From positions 1 to 64,000 of the forward strand of contig CALSUH010000027.1 of assembly GCA_943789485.1 (NCBI GenBank): 64,000 bases of DNA, written 5' to 3'. Shown piece after piece: positions 9,774 through 21,971 of this stretch (position 1 is its first letter; every line of letters starts with the position of its first letter). Origin of the DNA: an uncultured Pseudomonadales bacterium. Its GTDB lineage: Bacteria; Pseudomonadota; Gammaproteobacteria; Pseudomonadales; Pseudohongiellaceae. Below the pieces are notes generated by a model that saw nothing but the letters and a program-made list of their open reading frames with translations, had not been told where the DNA came from and ran no database searches. A program made the position numbers and the translations under genes.

Positions 9774-10166
9774 TTAACGCTTTGAAAACTGCGGCTTCTT
9801 TCTCGCCTTGCGTAGACCGACTTTCTTTCGCTCAACTTCACGCGCATCACGTGTTACGAAGCCTGCCTTACGCAGTGTGGGCTTCAGCTCTTCGTCATAC
9901 TGCATCAAAGCGCGAGTGATTCCGTGCCGGATAGCGCCGGCCTGGCCGAAACTACCACCGCCACGTACAGTAATCTTAATATCGAATTTCTCAACCATCT
10001 CCACCAGTTCTAGTGGCTGCTTGACGATCATACGAGCTACTTCACGACCGAAGTAACCTTCTAGAGTACGACTATTTATTGTAATCGCACCGCTACCGCT
10101 AGTTAGGAAGACTCTCGCTGTTGAGGTCTTGCGACGGCCAGTACCGTAATATTGAGTGCTAGACAT
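9774..10166 (-). CDS. rpsI: 30S ribosomal protein S9
   Basis: Intact 130-aa uS9. Hallmarks are [15 protein letters not shown] at the N-terminus, [17 protein letters not shown] in the core and the basic tail [11 protein letters not shown] that reaches the P-site tRNA. It is cotranscribed with rplM 17 bases upstream and followed by a strong terminator. Confidence 0.98.
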   Translation of the reverse strand: MSSTQYYGTGRRKTSTARVFLTSGSGAITINSRTLEGYFGREVARMIVKQPLELVEMVEKFDIKITVRGGGSFGQAGAIRHGITRALMQYDEELKPTLRKAGFVTRDAREVERKKVGLRKARKKPQFSKR

Positions 10167-10183
10167 GAATTAGGCGAACCCCT

Positions 10184-10612
10184 TTAAAGTTGAAGTGTCT
10201 GTGGTTGCTGCGCCCCGTGTGGGTGCTCAGTACCAGCGTAGACTTTGAGTTTCTTAAACATCGCTCGACCCAGAGGACTTTTAGGGAGCATACCTTTAAC
10301 AGCTAATTGAACGACACGTTCTGGCGCTTTATCTAACAACTTCTCGAAGGGCATTGATTTCAATGCACCAGGGAAGCCGGAGTGGGAGTAATAAATCTTA
10401 CCTTTTGCCTTATTGCCAGTTACCCTGACCTTGTCAGCATTGATAACAACGACGAAATCGCCAGTATCCACGTGAGCCGTGTATTCAGGCTTGTGCTTTC
10501 CGCGAAGGCGAGTCGCTATTTCAGTAGCCATCCGGCCTAGAGTCTGGCCTTCGGCATCTACAAGTAGCCATTTCTGGTCTACTTCATGAGGTTTTGCACT
10601 GTAAGTCTTCAT
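10184..10612 (-). CDS. rplM: 50S ribosomal protein L13
   Basis: Intact uL13, 142 aa from the ATG at 10612 ([20 protein letters not shown]). The motif [25 protein letters not shown] and the [18 protein letters not shown] segment are diagnostic. A longer open frame upstream overlaps the promoter and is not part of the gene. First gene of the rplM-rpsI operon. Confidence 0.98.
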   Translation of the reverse strand: MKTYSAKPHEVDQKWLLVDAEGQTLGRMATEIATRLRGKHKPEYTAHVDTGDFVVVINADKVRVTGNKAKGKIYYSHSGFPGALKSMPFEKLLDKAPERVVQLAVKGMLPKSPLGRAMFKKLKVYAGTEHPHGAQQPQTLQL

Positions 10613-10647
10613 TATTCTGTCATTAGGCTTTGCTTTAGGGAGCGCGA

Positions 10648-10676
10648 ATACTACCGGAGCAATGTCCAATACTCAA
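10648..10676 (-). promoter_or_regulatory. Sigma-70 promoter of rplM-rpsI
   Basis: On the minus strand TTGAGT (complement of 10671-10676), a 17-base spacer and TAGTAT (complement of 10648-10653) form a well-spaced promoter. The predicted start near 10641 leaves a leader of about 28 nt, so there is little room for a structured L13 autoregulatory leader. Confidence 0.6.
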
Positions 10677-10827
10677 GCGAATTTAGGCTCTGAATGTAGA
10701 TTTTTCGTGGGCTGCACAATAGTTGCCGAACTATCGAATACAGACGCTCTCCAAGACTGCGACTGGATCACGATTTTATTGGCCGCGACGCCTTCCTTGT
10801 TCCCGCTAGCGCCTACTAATTTAGTGC

Positions 10828-11946
10828 CTACGCCAAGTGCTGATCTCCAAGATACGCCTGGGACTGCATCTCTATCAGCCTGGACTTCGTGCGCTCAAAC
10901 TCGAATCGAAGCTTTTCGCCGGTATACAGCTCAGCAATAGTTACCTCAGCGGCGATAACCAGCTTCACTCTTCTGTCGTAGAGTTCATCAACCAAGCTGA
11001 TGAAGCGCCGCGCGCTATCACTCGCATTTTCTTGCATCTGAGGGACGCCAGATAGGATTACCGCATGGTAGATCTTCGCGATCTCCACGTAGTCGAAGGC
11101 ACCACGCGCACCCTCACAGACCTGCTCAAAAGCGAACCACACAACGTCCTTGCTGCAATATTGCGTGCCGATTCGGCGCTCTAGAATATCAATTTCTGCT
11201 GCTTTGTGTACTTGAGAACTCTTCGGCGTTAGTTCATTGAAACACTCCACCAACTTGGCTTCTGTATCCGCTGATATAGGCCAGTGGTAGAGCGTTGCCT
11301 GAGCGAGGCTGCGTAATCGATAGTCTACCCCGCTTTGAACCTTAACAATTTGCGTGTGCTCCTTGAGAAGTGCAATTGCTGGCAGGAATCGCTGCCTCTG
11401 TAGGCCTTCATGATATAAGTGGTCAGGCTCAATATTTGAGGTCGCAACTAGAATCACCTGCCGCTTGAAGAGAGCCTCCAACAAGCCAGCTAGTATCATA
11501 GCGTCGCCGATATCGCGCACAAAAAATTCGTCGAAACATAATACACGAGACTCCAAGGCTATCTGCTCGGCGACGTGCTCCAGTGGGTTTTTCTGTCCCT
11601 GCAATAACGCTAGGTCGCGGTGGACCCTCTGCATGAATCGGTGAAAATGTGTACGCATTTTCAACTCCCCCGGCAGGCTCTCAAAGAACATATCCATTAG
11701 ATAGGTCTTACCACGGCCCACTCCGCCCCAAATGTAGAGCCCTTGAATCGGGCCTGCTACTTGCTCGCTCTTGAACAGCCACCGCTTCAAACGCCCTAAT
11801 GGCCCAGAACCAACCATCTCGGCCTGTGCGACACGACCATATAAATTCTGTAGCTGACCTACTAAAGCACGCTGTGCAGCATCTGCAGTTATGGCGCCAC
11901 TCTCTAGATCGTGTTGATATCGCTGCAATGGGCCCATAATTTCCAC
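10828..11946 (-). CDS. zapE: Cell division ATPase ZapE (AFG1/LACE1 family)
   Basis: ZapE is an AAA-type ATPase associated with the Z-ring in E. coli. It shows Walker A GGVGRGKT (residues 74-81), Walker B VLCFDEF with the sensor region VRDIGDAMIL, and the ATSNIEPDHLYHEGLQRQRFLP segment typical of the AFG1-like family. The 372 aa length is normal. ATGs at 11946 and 11937 are both possible starts. It diverges from zapG, as in other gammaproteobacteria. Confidence 0.93.
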   Translation of the reverse strand: MEIMGPLQRYQHDLESGAITADAAQRALVGQLQNLYGRVAQAEMVGSGPLGRLKRWLFKSEQVAGPIQGLYIWGGVGRGKTYLMDMFFESLPGELKMRTHFHRFMQRVHRDLALLQGQKNPLEHVAEQIALESRVLCFDEFFVRDIGDAMILAGLLEALFKRQVILVATSNIEPDHLYHEGLQRQRFLPAIALLKEHTQIVKVQSGVDYRLRSLAQATLYHWPISADTEAKLVECFNELTPKSSQVHKAAEIDILERRIGTQYCSKDVVWFAFEQVCEGARGAFDYVEIAKIYHAVILSGVPQMQENASDSARRFISLVDELYDRRVKLVIAAEVTIAELYTGEKLRFEFERTKSRLIEMQSQAYLGDQHLA

Positions 11947-12229
11947 TCTGGCGGCGTTTCACCGCCTGTCCGTTGCCTGTAAAAAAGCGCTCAGTTTCCA
12001 GACTCTGTTTAACAATGGCAACCTCTATTCCTCTATCTGCGTCTAACAGAACGTTGCCGTCCGACTCTGCAATGTCTCTTTTTAGCACTGCGCCGGCAAC
12101 AAGTTTATTAAAAATAGACCTGAACTGAGGTATACTCAGCAAATGTGTCTCAGGCCACAATGAAACGATAGGCGAAAAGCCTGATCCGAAAGCAACCATC
12201 GGGAAATATTCAAGAGGCGATTAGTTTAA

Positions 12230-12694
12230 ATGATTTGGTTAACTGCAATAGCGTGTCTGGTCATAGGAATTGTAATTGGACTAATCTTCTCCAGCCGCTT
12301 GAATAGCAGCGCATCGCGCGTGCAAGAGTTAGAGAATCAAATTCGCGACATCAAGGACAATCACTTGGTCTACCGAGACAACGTAAGCGATCATTTCAGC
12401 ATGACAGCAGATCTTGTTCAGCACATGACCGAGAGCTATCGCGAAGTTTATCAGCACCTCGCAAGCGGAGCCCAGGATCTGTGCAGCAATGAAGTAGCTA
12501 GCAAATTACTTCCAGCGGGTTCAGATGCCGTATTCGAAGGCAATGACGACTCCAAGGCTGCTAGCGGGCTGAACCCTCCGAAAGATTATGCTGCAAAGCA
12601 GGACCCCAGCCAGAAAGGCGCACTTTCCGAAGAGTTTGGCATAAACAAGTCAATCTCCCATAACGAAGAAACTCCAAACACACCTAAGCATTAG
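12230..12694 (+). CDS. zapG: Z-ring associated protein ZapG (YhcB, DUF1043)
   Basis: One N-terminal membrane helix ([18 protein letters not shown]) is followed by a coiled-coil stretch ([26 protein letters not shown], read in two parts) and a family segment containing [20 protein letters not shown]. The acidic, low-complexity C-terminal third is variable in the family. The product links envelope growth and division. Length is 154 aa. It diverges from zapE; a TATACT box at 12131 could be part of its promoter, without a clear -35. Confidence 0.88.
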   Translation: MIWLTAIACLVIGIVIGLIFSSRLNSSASRVQELENQIRDIKDNHLVYRDNVSDHFSMTADLVQHMTESYREVYQHLASGAQDLCSNEVASKLLPAGSDAVFEGNDDSKAASGLNPPKDYAAKQDPSQKGALSEEFGINKSISHNEETPNTPKH

Positions 12695-12777
12695 CCCAAA
12701 AACCTTACCCAACTCACTTTAAACAGCGAAGCTCGCGGTGCGAAGCCCTAGTCTCCGGTCGCGATGAATTAGAAACC

Positions 12778-13686
12778 ATGTCTGAATACAATTTTACTCA
12801 CCTCAAACAACTCGAAGCCGAGAGCATCCACATTATGCGTGAGGTTGCTGCCGAATTCGATAAGCCGGTGATGCTGTACTCCGTAGGAAAAGATTCCGCA
12901 GTCATGTTGCACCTGGCACTAAAAGCATTCTATCCCGGTAAGCTTCCATTTCCATTAATGCATGTCGATACGACATGGAAGTTTAAGGAAATGATTGCCT
13001 TTCGCGATCAACAAATTGGGAAGCTCGGTTTAGACATTATTGTGCATACCAATCAGAAAGGTGTAGATGCAGGCATTGGCCCGTTCACCCACGGTAGCGA
13101 GAAGCACACCGACATCATGAAGACGCAGGCGCTAAAGCAGGCATTAAACAAATACAAATTCGACGCCGCCTTCGGCGGGGCCAGGCGCGACGAAGAAAAA
13201 TCGCGCGCCAAGGAAAGAGTCTTCTCTTTCCGCGACCAGAACCATGTCTGGGATCCGAAGAATCAAAGACCGGAACTCTGGAACATCTACAATGGGAAGA
13301 TTAATAAGGGCGAAAGCATCCGCGTCTTTCCACTTTCCAACTGGACCGAGTTAGACATCTGGCAGTACATTTATTTAAATGATATCGATATCGTGCCTCT
13401 ATATTTCGCTAAGCCAAGGCCCGTTGTCAATATCGATGGCGTCGACATTCTGGTTGATGATGATCGCATGCCGATCAAAGAAGGCCAGAAGATAGAAACT
13501 AAGACCGTGCGATTTCGTACGTTAGGCTGTTACCCTCTCTCGGGCGCTGTCGAATCCACGGCAACAACTCTTCCTGAGATAATTCAGGAGATGTTATTGG
13601 CTACGACCTCCGAAAGACAGGGCCGCCTTATCGACTCAGACAAAAGTGGCTCCATGGAAGATAAGAAAAGACGGGGCTATTTCTAG
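12778..13686 (+). CDS. cysD: Sulfate adenylyltransferase subunit 2 (CysD)
   Basis: CysD makes adenylyl sulfate (APS) from sulfate and ATP with CysN. The PP-loop SVGKDS (residues 35-40), [28 protein letters not shown] and WNIYNGKI motifs are all present, 302 aa. It is followed by cysNC after 80 bases, forming the sulfate-activation operon. No reductase genes (cysH, cysI) are in this window. Confidence 0.97.
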   Translation: MSEYNFTHLKQLEAESIHIMREVAAEFDKPVMLYSVGKDSAVMLHLALKAFYPGKLPFPLMHVDTTWKFKEMIAFRDQQIGKLGLDIIVHTNQKGVDAGIGPFTHGSEKHTDIMKTQALKQALNKYKFDAAFGGARRDEEKSRAKERVFSFRDQNHVWDPKNQRPELWNIYNGKINKGESIRVFPLSNWTELDIWQYIYLNDIDIVPLYFAKPRPVVNIDGVDILVDDDRMPIKEGQKIETKTVRFRTLGCYPLSGAVESTATTLPEIIQEMLLATTSERQGRLIDSDKSGSMEDKKRRGYF

Positions 13687-13766
13687 CCAGCATCTTTTCG
13701 TTAAGATTTTCTGGCTACAACCAAGGCACAAATCAGCACATACACACGCATGGGACTTAATTCAAC

Positions 13767-15668
13767 ATGTCACACCAATCCGACTTAATTAGCACAGACA
13801 TTAGCGCGTACCTAGCGCAACACGAGCGTAAGGAGCTATTGCGCTTGTTAACCTGTGGTAGCGTGGATGATGGTAAAAGTACTCTGATTGGCCGACTGTT
13901 GCATGATTCGAAGATGATCTATGAAGACCAACTCGAGGCGATCGAAGCAGACAGCGTCAAGTCCGGCACCACCGGAGGAAAGATAGACCTCGCACTACTC
14001 GTGGATGGTTTGCAAGCAGAGCGCGAGCAAGGCATAACTATCGATGTGGCCTACCGATATTTCTCTACAGCGAAGAGAAAATTCATCATCGCCGACACCC
14101 CTGGACACGAGCAGTACACCAGAAATATGGCGACTGGCGCATCAACTTGCGATCTCGCCATAATCTTAATTGATGCCCGTCACGGGGTTCAGGTTCAAAC
14201 CCGTCGACACAGTTTCATCGCATCCTTGCTTGGTATCAAACACATCATCGTAGCCATCAATAAGATGGATCTAGTTGATTTTTCCGAAAGTGTATTCAAT
14301 GAGATAAAAGCCGACTATGTAAAGTTTAGCGCAAATCTTGATTCCACTAACTTTCATTTCATTCCGATGTCTGCTCTGACCGGTGACAACGTAGTAAATC
14401 CAAGCGAGCAGATGCCTTGGTATGACGGCGGCGCATTGATGCCACTTTTGGAGAATGTCGAGATTAGCGGCGACAAGAACTATTCCGATTTTCGCTTCCC
14501 CGTGCAATACGTTAACCGGCCCAATTTAAACTTTAGAGGTTTTTGTGGCACTGTTGCTTCCGGCGTAATCCGCAAAGGCGACGAAGTCATTGTCTTACCA
14601 TCGAATAAGACGAGTCGTATCAAATCGATCGTAACCTATGATGAAGAGCTAGAACTTGCTCATGCCGACATGGCTATAACACTAACATTGGAAGATGAAA
14701 TTGATGTCAGTCGTGGTGACATTCTTGCGCACCCTGAGAATATTCCAGCCAGCGACACCACTTTCGATGCAATCATCGTTTGGATGGCGGATACTCCCCT
14801 GCTGCCTGGCAATGCCTTCGATTTCAAACTGGGAAGTAAGACCGTAAGCGGGAGAATCAAGGCGATGCACAATCGCATCGATATAAATACGCTTGAAAAA
14901 GGTCCAGCACCGGGCCTTGAGCTAAACGAGATTGGTCTTGCTGAAATCAATCTCAACGAGACAGTGTGTTTTGATAGCTACAAAGATAATCGTGCGACTG
15001 GCAGCTTTATTATTACTGATCGGCTCAGCAATGTGACCGTTGGGGCCGGCATGATCGATTTCGAACAACAGCCACTCCGTGAACGCAGTGAATCAGCAAA
15101 AAATATTGTAACCAAGGAAGAACGTGCGGCACGCTATGGCCAGAAACCCGCCACGATCTTGTTCGTTGGTGTCTCCGGCTCTGGTAAATCCACACTAGCC
15201 CACGGATTGGAAAGAAAACTTTTTGATCGCGGGCGTGTTAGTACAGTGCTGGATGGAAAGACGATGCGACTCGGCATCAGCAAGAACTTGCCACACGATG
15301 CAGAAGGCCGTGCTGAAAACTTAAGGCGTAGCGCGCATATAGCAAAATTTTTAAACGATTCGGGCGTAATTTGCTGCGCTTCTTTCGTTGCACCAACTGC
15401 CGATTCTAGAGAACATGCGATCAGTGTAATTGGCAAAGATCATTGCTACATTGTCTACCTAAACCCGCCTATGGAATCTTGCATTCAGAGGGATCCAAGC
15501 GGCCTGTATGCGGCAGCTGAAGGGACAGAGTCTACAGACATTCCCGGGGTATCTTTCCCTTATAGCGCACCGGAAGTTGCACGACTTGAGTTAGACACTG
15601 CAGCGCTGTCTGTGGATGAGTGCCTGGAGAAGGTTCTGAAAATTATGCGAGATGCAGAGATTATTTAA
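13767..15668 (+). CDS. cysNC: Bifunctional sulfate adenylyltransferase subunit 1 / adenylylsulfate kinase (CysNC)
   Basis: The N-terminal part is CysN, a translation-factor-like GTPase that powers APS formation: G1 GSVDDGKST (residues 31-39), G3 [18 protein letters not shown]4 NKMD. The C-terminal part from about residue 455 is the CysC kinase domain that phosphorylates APS to PAPS, with P-loop GVSGSGKST (468-476). The substrate segment, usually DGDNVRHGL, reads DGKTMRLGI here, so this is a divergent kinase subtype; the following [13 protein letters not shown] and FVAPTADSR keep the family pattern. Length is 633 aa, intact. Confidence 0.95.
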   Translation: MSHQSDLISTDISAYLAQHERKELLRLLTCGSVDDGKSTLIGRLLHDSKMIYEDQLEAIEADSVKSGTTGGKIDLALLVDGLQAEREQGITIDVAYRYFSTAKRKFIIADTPGHEQYTRNMATGASTCDLAIILIDARHGVQVQTRRHSFIASLLGIKHIIVAINKMDLVDFSESVFNEIKADYVKFSANLDSTNFHFIPMSALTGDNVVNPSEQMPWYDGGALMPLLENVEISGDKNYSDFRFPVQYVNRPNLNFRGFCGTVASGVIRKGDEVIVLPSNKTSRIKSIVTYDEELELAHADMAITLTLEDEIDVSRGDILAHPENIPASDTTFDAIIVWMADTPLLPGNAFDFKLGSKTVSGRIKAMHNRIDINTLEKGPAPGLELNEIGLAEINLNETVCFDSYKDNRATGSFIITDRLSNVTVGAGMIDFEQQPLRERSESAKNIVTKEERAARYGQKPATILFVGVSGSGKSTLAHGLERKLFDRGRVSTVLDGKTMRLGISKNLPHDAEGRAENLRRSAHIAKFLNDSGVICCASFVAPTADSREHAISVIGKDHCYIVYLNPPMESCIQRDPSGLYAAAEGTESTDIPGVSFPYSAPEVARLELDTAALSVDECLEKVLKIMRDAEII

Positions 15669-15701
15669 ACCCCTTCATCTAAGCCGCACACCCCCTCAAA
15701 A

Positions 15702-16463
15702 TCACACGGGGTTATCAATATCGATAAATTGATGGTCTATGCCGAACTTCGCAGCTAGATACCCCCCTATAGCCTGAACCCCATAGCGTTCGCTTGCGTG
15801 ATGCCCTGCCGAGAAGAAATGGATTCCCGACTCTCTGGCAATATGTACAGTAGGCTCAGAGACCTCCCCAGTTATGTAGGCATCTACGCCCGCAGCTACG
15901 GCCAGCTCGATATAATTTTGTGCCGCCCCGGTGCACCACCCTATGGATCTAATCGGTTTAGAATTTCCTTCTATAGCGAGTGGTTGCCGGTCAAGCTTGT
16001 CTGCGATCAAGGCCTTCAGTGATTCAAAATCCGTGTCTTCGCTAATAGTCCCTACAAGGCCTATGGGGTGATTATTCTGCTTACCTAATTCCCCATCAAT
16101 TTCTATTCCTAAAACCTTCGCCAGCTGAACATTGTTGCCAAATTCTCGATGTACATCCAAGGGTAAGTGATAGGCAAATAGACTCACGTCATGTTTTAGC
16201 AGAGCCTCAATTCGCGCTTTTTTAATACCCGATATCGATTGATCTTCGCCACGCCAAAAGTAGCCATGATGGACTAGCAAAGCGTCGGCACCTGCTTCGA
16301 CAGCTGCAGTGATTAGTTCCTGACAGGCTGTCACTCCAGTTACCAATTTTGATATTTCTTTTCGTCCTTCTACTTGCAGCCCATTCGGGCAGTAGTCTTT
16401 AAACTGTTCAGGCCGCAGTACTTCTTTTAGTTCAAGTTCAAGCTGTTTTAGACTAACTGGCAT
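15702..16463 (-). CDS. Nif3-like dinuclear metal-center protein (YbgI family)
   Basis: Nif3-family proteins bind two metal ions; GTP cyclohydrolase-like activity has been reported for some but the role is uncertain. Metal ligands are visible in HHGYFWRGED, YHLPLDVH and the C-terminal SAGHHASERYGV. I chose the ATG at 16463 because AAGGTGG lies just upstream. Length is 253 aa. The order nif3 then algW (divergent here) is as in Pseudomonas. Confidence 0.92.
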   Translation of the reverse strand: MPVSLKQLELELKEVLRPEQFKDYCPNGLQVEGRKEISKLVTGVTACQELITAAVEAGADALLVHHGYFWRGEDQSISGIKKARIEALLKHDVSLFAYHLPLDVHREFGNNVQLAKVLGIEIDGELGKQNNHPIGLVGTISEDTDFESLKALIADKLDRQPLAIEGNSKPIRSIGWCTGAAQNYIELAVAAGVDAYITGEVSEPTVHIARESGIHFFSAGHHASERYGVQAIGGYLAAKFGIDHQFIDIDNPV

Positions 16464-16580
16464 TGGAATCCACCTTGGCAACGCTGTATATTGGTTTTGC
16501 TCGGTAATAATAACACAGTGTTATGCCGTTCAAATTCGGCTTTAAGTCGAGCAGGCAGTAACATTCAAGGCGCCATCGAG

Positions 16581-17705
16581 ATGAGCAGCACAGGCAATCT
16601 ACTCAAATATATAAGCTGGCCGGTAGTCTGTGGCATATTGCTAGGTCTGGTGATATTGCAATACCGGCAGATACAACAAATTAGCAATCAATCCCTTCTT
16701 GCCGAAATTAACGAATCGACAATCACCACCCCTCTATCTTTCTCCGAAGCGATCGCTCTAGCAGCGCCTGCTGTCGTGGCGATCAACGCAACTAACGTCA
16801 ATGTCGAGTCTATTGAACGAACCTCGGAGGATCGCGTGAACTTGTATCTCGGAGAGAGGGCAAGTCTTGGGTCTGGCGTTGTTGTCAGTGAGGATGGATT
16901 CATTTTGACCAACCTTCACGTTGTCGACACTCTTTTCGATGCGTTCGATGCACAAGTCACGCTCAATGATGGCAGAAAGATTTCGGCTATGGTCGTGGCT
17001 TGGGATGAGAAAAGCGACTTGGCCGTCCTACACATCAATATGGACAACCTGACCCCCATCCAGATAGGCGACGAAACATCCTTGGAGGTAGGCGATATCG
17101 TGTTCGCTATCGGTTACCCCCGCAACATCGGTCAGTCCGTCTCGCAAGGGATTATCAGTGCACTAACTGAAAACTCAGAGAATACTCCCGGCATCATTCA
17201 AACTGATGCAGCTATTAACCCAGGCAACTCTGGTGGCGCTCTCATTAACTCCCGGGGAGAGCTCGTGGGTATAAATTCCTCAATATTCTCAGAGTCCGGC
17301 AACTTTGAAGGTATCGGTTTCGCCACTCCGTCGAGCTACGCCATCGCAGCATTTCAAGAAATGGCGAATCAAGCTGTCGAGGCTAACACCGGTTATCTGG
17401 GCGTGATTACCGGTGGAGCACTTAATGCCCAATCGAGTCAGTTATTCTTCGGCGTAGACAATATTCGCGGCATGTTGGTGGAGAGCGTCGATGAAGGTGG
17501 CGCAGCGCAGCGAGCAGGCATACAACCCGGCGACGTCATAACCATGGTCGAGGGAACATCGGTACTAGATGGTCAGAACATCATGATGGCGGTTCGAAAC
17601 AAAAACCCTGGGGATTCGATAAACATTCAGATCTATCGCGACGAGCAGAAATTCGTTCTACCAACTACATTGGGATTTGGCCAGGCCATCATCATCGAGC
17701 CATAG
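16581..17705 (+). CDS. algW: DegS/AlgW-type periplasmic serine protease
   Basis: This membrane-anchored HtrA protease senses misfolded outer-membrane proteins and starts regulated proteolysis of the anti-sigma factor of RpoE/AlgU. It has one N-terminal membrane helix (WPVVCGILLGLVILQY), a trypsin-like domain with His113 (NLHVVD), Asp146 (SDLAVL) and Ser217 (GNSGGAL), and one PDZ domain from about residue 265 (GYLGVITGG, GAAQRAGIQPGDVITMVEG). One PDZ domain and an anchor instead of a cleavable signal separate DegS/AlgW from DegP. The start is set at the ATG just before the anchor; the frame stays open upstream without similarity. 374 aa. Confidence 0.93.
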   Translation: MSSTGNLLKYISWPVVCGILLGLVILQYRQIQQISNQSLLAEINESTITTPLSFSEAIALAAPAVVAINATNVNVESIERTSEDRVNLYLGERASLGSGVVVSEDGFILTNLHVVDTLFDAFDAQVTLNDGRKISAMVVAWDEKSDLAVLHINMDNLTPIQIGDETSLEVGDIVFAIGYPRNIGQSVSQGIISALTENSENTPGIIQTDAAINPGNSGGALINSRGELVGINSSIFSESGNFEGIGFATPSSYAIAAFQEMANQAVEANTGYLGVITGGALNAQSSQLFFGVDNIRGMLVESVDEGGAAQRAGIQPGDVITMVEGTSVLDGQNIMMAVRNKNPGDSINIQIYRDEQKFVLPTTLGFGQAIIIEP

Positions 17706-17737
17706 TCATTTACGGTAAAATTTCTTTCGCTTTGTAA

Positions 17738-19053
17738 CTATCGACGCTTCAGGCGATACTCGGCCGAAAGGGCATGCGCCTCAAGATGTTCGTCTCGCGC
17801 AATGGCCGCCGCAGTACCTGCCAAGATATGCGCGCCCGCCTCGGAGCAATTAATGATTGAGCTGCGCTTCTGAAAATCATACACACCTAATGCCGAAAAA
17901 AACTTCGCAGAGCCGGATGTCGGCAAGACGTGACTCGGGCCAGCACAGTAGTCGCCCAAGGCCTCAGCACTGTAACGACCCATAAAAATTGCTCCAGCAT
18001 TGTCGATTGAGTCTAATAAGGCGTCAGGGTCTTCCACAGAAATCTCCAAATGCTCCGGCGCAATGAGATTGCTAACCACTGCCGCCTCCTGCAAATCCTT
18101 TACCTGAATGAAGATACCTCGGTTGCTCATTGATTCGCAAATGATCTCGCGCCTGCTCATAGTAGGCAGCAATCTATCGATACTTCTCTTTACCTCTTCC
18201 AGAAAGCCCGCATCACTAGCAATCAATATAGACTGTGCTTGCTCGTCATGTTCCGCTTGAGAGAACAGGTCCATCGCAATCCAATCTGGATTCGTCTTAC
18301 CGTCACAGATAATCGTAAGCTCGGAGGGACCGGCTATCATATCGATACCCACTTCGCCGAAGACTAATTTCTTCGCTACGGTAACGAAAATATTTCCTGG
18401 GCCAGCTATCTTATCCACCTTCTCGATCGTCTGTGTGCCATAGGCAAGAGCTGCGATAGCCTGCGCTCCACCGATGGTATACAGCTGTGTGACGCCAGCA
18501 AGAGCCGCGGCTGCAAACACGAGCTGCCCCTTCTTCACCATAGATGGTGGGAACTGTGGCAGTTATTTCTTTCACTCCGGCAACCTGAGCTGGAATCGCT
18601 AACATAAGCATCGACGATGGATAATTCGCCTTTCCGCCAGGAACATAAACGCCTACACGCTTCAATGGACTTATCTTCTGACCGTAAACTGAACCGTCGG
18701 CTTCTTTATAGGTCCATGAACCCTGCTTTTGTTTCTCATGATAGGCCCTTATTCGCTCGGCAGCATGGGTTAGCGCATCGCGCTGCTCGTTAGAGATACC
18801 ATCCAGAGCTTCCTGCATCAGCTCAGGAGGACACCAATAGATCACCCATCGATTCTGCGCCGAAATCGAATTGATTCGTATATTCCAATACAGCAGCATC
18901 GCCTCGAGTCTTTACCTGCTGCAGAATGTCGCTAACGATAGTAGTGACGTCGTCGGATACAATCATGTCTCGCTGCAATAACTTCGCGAGGCGATCCTCA
19001 AAGTCAGGCTCGGATGTATTCAGATGATTTAAAGTTATATTACTAATGGGCAT
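17738..19053 (-). pseudogene. hisD: Histidinol dehydrogenase HisD, two frameshifts
   Basis: HisD catalyses the last two steps of histidine synthesis. Three collinear pieces add up to a full-length protein: an N-terminal part from ATG 19053 ([34 protein letters not shown]), a middle part ([40 protein letters not shown]) and a C-terminal part ([48 protein letters not shown]). Frame changes lie near 18830 and 18540, each consistent with one or two bases. Catalytic and zinc-site regions are preserved. In Pseudomonas a hisC copy precedes hisD here; it is absent. Sequence error is the simpler explanation because the pathway partner hisG is clean. Confidence 0.88.
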
Positions 19054-19113
19054 GATAGGTAGTGATAGTCAGAAGGTAAAAGTTAGGAGTAGTTGTCTTC
19101 GAAAAAGCGTTCT

Positions 19114-19752
19114 TTACTTCTTGTCTACTGCGTCGCCCAGTTGGCCCAAAATTTCTCGTATCAGGGCATTCTTAATTTTCATCGATGCCTTGTTCACTAT
19201 TATTCGCGAGCTAATTTGCGCTATCAATTCGCGCGGCTCCAGACCATTAGCCTTTAGAGTTTGCCCTGTATCAACGATGTCTACGATGGCATCGGCCAAA
19301 CCCATCAATGGAGCCAATTCGAGCGCCCCGTTTAGTTTAATAAGATCAATCTGCCTACCCTGCTCTGCAAAATACTTCTTGGCGATATTGGTAAACTTCG
19401 TCGCTACCTTCAATCTGCCTTCTACTGGCTTAGCATTGACCGGCCCTGCAGTCATCATCTGGCAGGCTGCTATCTTAAGATCCAATGGCTCGTAGAACCC
19501 CTCATCACCGTACTCCAGCAACAGGTCTTTGCCTACAACGCCCATGTCTGCGCTGCCGAACTCTACATAAGTTGGAACATCACTCCCTCTGATCACCATG
19601 AGCTTTACGTTCTCTCTATTGGTGTCGAAGATCAATTTGCGACTCTTGCTAATGTCTTCGGCCGGCACGATGCCTGCCTGCTCAAACAAGGGCAGCACTT
19701 CATCCAGTATACGGCCCTTGGTAAGGGCTATGACTAGTTGATCAGCGTTCAT
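19114..19752 (-). CDS. hisG: ATP phosphoribosyltransferase HisG (short form)
   Basis: First step of histidine synthesis (ATP + PRPP). At 212 aa from the ATG at 19752 ([21 protein letters not shown]) this is the short form, which in other bacteria needs the HisRS-like HisZ subunit for activity and feedback control; hisZ is not in this window. The PRPP-binding region reads [19 protein letters not shown]. Upstream frame extension to 19800 lacks similarity. It lies between hisD and murA, as in Pseudomonas. Confidence 0.93.
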   Translation of the reverse strand: MNADQLVIALTKGRILDEVLPLFEQAGIVPAEDISKSRKLIFDTNRENVKLMVIRGSDVPTYVEFGSADMGVVGKDLLLEYGDEGFYEPLDLKIAACQMMTAGPVNAKPVEGRLKVATKFTNIAKKYFAEQGRQIDLIKLNGALELAPLMGLADAIVDIVDTGQTLKANGLEPRELIAQISSRIIVNKASMKIKNALIREILGQLGDAVDKK

Positions 19753-19825
19753 TTTGAATAACGTTTTTTTTGAATAGGGTTCATTAAAAGATTTTCTCAT
19801 AGTATCAGCGAATAGCTAATATCCG

Positions 19826-21093
<1,268 letters not shown>

Positions 21094-21116
21094 TTATCTC
21101 AGAGGGAAAGGTGTAT

Positions 21117-21377
21117 TCAGGAAGCCTGACTTTCGGCCACAGTCATCAAACGCATAGTGACTGCGTGAATGGCTCCACTGCTTATGTGCTCGTTCAAAAT
21201 TTTGTAGATGGTTTGTTGCCGTTTTACGGCATTCAATCCTTCGAACACATCACCTATGACCGTTACAAGGTATTTGCCATCGCCGCCTTCAACGGTCACC
21301 TGACAATCGGAAAGCTCTGCATCAAGCTCAATGGTAATCTGACTAGCGTCCAATCTAATACTCCGACTTATTTCCAA
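21117..21377 (-). CDS. ibaG: BolA/IbaG-family protein
   Basis: 86-aa BolA-like protein, related to IbaG, which binds Fe-S clusters together with monothiol glutaredoxins. Visible family features are VTVEGGDGKYLVTVIGDVFEGLNAVKRQQ, read as VEGGDGKYLVTVIGDVF then KRQQTIYKILNEHI, and AIHAVTMRLMT at the end. The start overlaps the mlaC stop by about 10 bases. In E. coli and Pseudomonas the STAS gene mlaB lies between these two genes; there is no room for it here. Confidence 0.88.
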   Translation of the reverse strand: MEISRSIRLDASQITIELDAELSDCQVTVEGGDGKYLVTVIGDVFEGLNAVKRQQTIYKILNEHISSGAIHAVTMRLMTVAESQAS

Positions 21378-21971
21378 TTGTTTAACACAGCATCGATATC
21401 ATTGTCATTCTGACTCATCAACGCTGAAAACTGCGTAAAATACTGCCTACCCAAATTGATGCCAACCAAACTTAAGTTCTTAAGTTTCCACTCGTCATTT
21501 TCGTTAAGAAACATTTGATACTGCAGCTCTAGGTTCGTATCACCGCCACGCAGCTCCATACGCACTATGGTATCGGCACGCGGATCGGTATCTGCATTAG
21601 TTGATGGAAGGAAGGCTAATTCTTGCCCTTCATAGGAAACCAAGGAGGGCACCGTAAAAACGCGTCAACGTTGCCCTTAATATAGCGGCAAAGCGATCCT
21701 TCTGAGCGTCGCTGGCGGATTCGGCATAGCGGTTCATAACCACCACCGCGACAGCATTAAAATCTACTATCGAATTGAGCACTTCCTCAATTGCCCCAAA
21801 GTAGCCATCTCGATCAGTAAGAAATAGCCCCCGAGACTCCTGAACCGTACTCAATAGGTCCCTTACTCCAATTTCAGCAGTTTCCACAGCCGTGTATTGT
21901 TGGCCATAGCTGAGCGCTGGCAACGTTCCCAAAAAAGCAAGGGCCACTAAGAATTTATTCAATGATTTCAT
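21368..21971 (-). pseudogene. mlaC: Phospholipid-binding periplasmic protein MlaC, one frameshift
   Basis: MlaC shuttles phospholipids between the outer-membrane MlaA complex and the inner-membrane MlaFEDB transporter. A signal peptide (LVALAFLGTLPALSYG) and N-terminal domain run from ATG 21971; at about 21652 one extra G shifts the frame, after which VPSLVSYEGQELAFL and DEWKLKNLSLVGINLGRQY continue to the stop. Removing the base gives RFYVPSLVSYEGQEL, in register with family members. Unusually, mlaF, mlaE and mlaD are missing upstream: 220 bases away a divergent antiporter gene begins. Confidence 0.85.

Noticed and set aside
11947..12199. Minus-strand open frame extending upstream of zapE
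   Set aside because: No ribosome site or family resemblance; it runs out of frame into zapE and covers the probable divergent promoter region with zapG.
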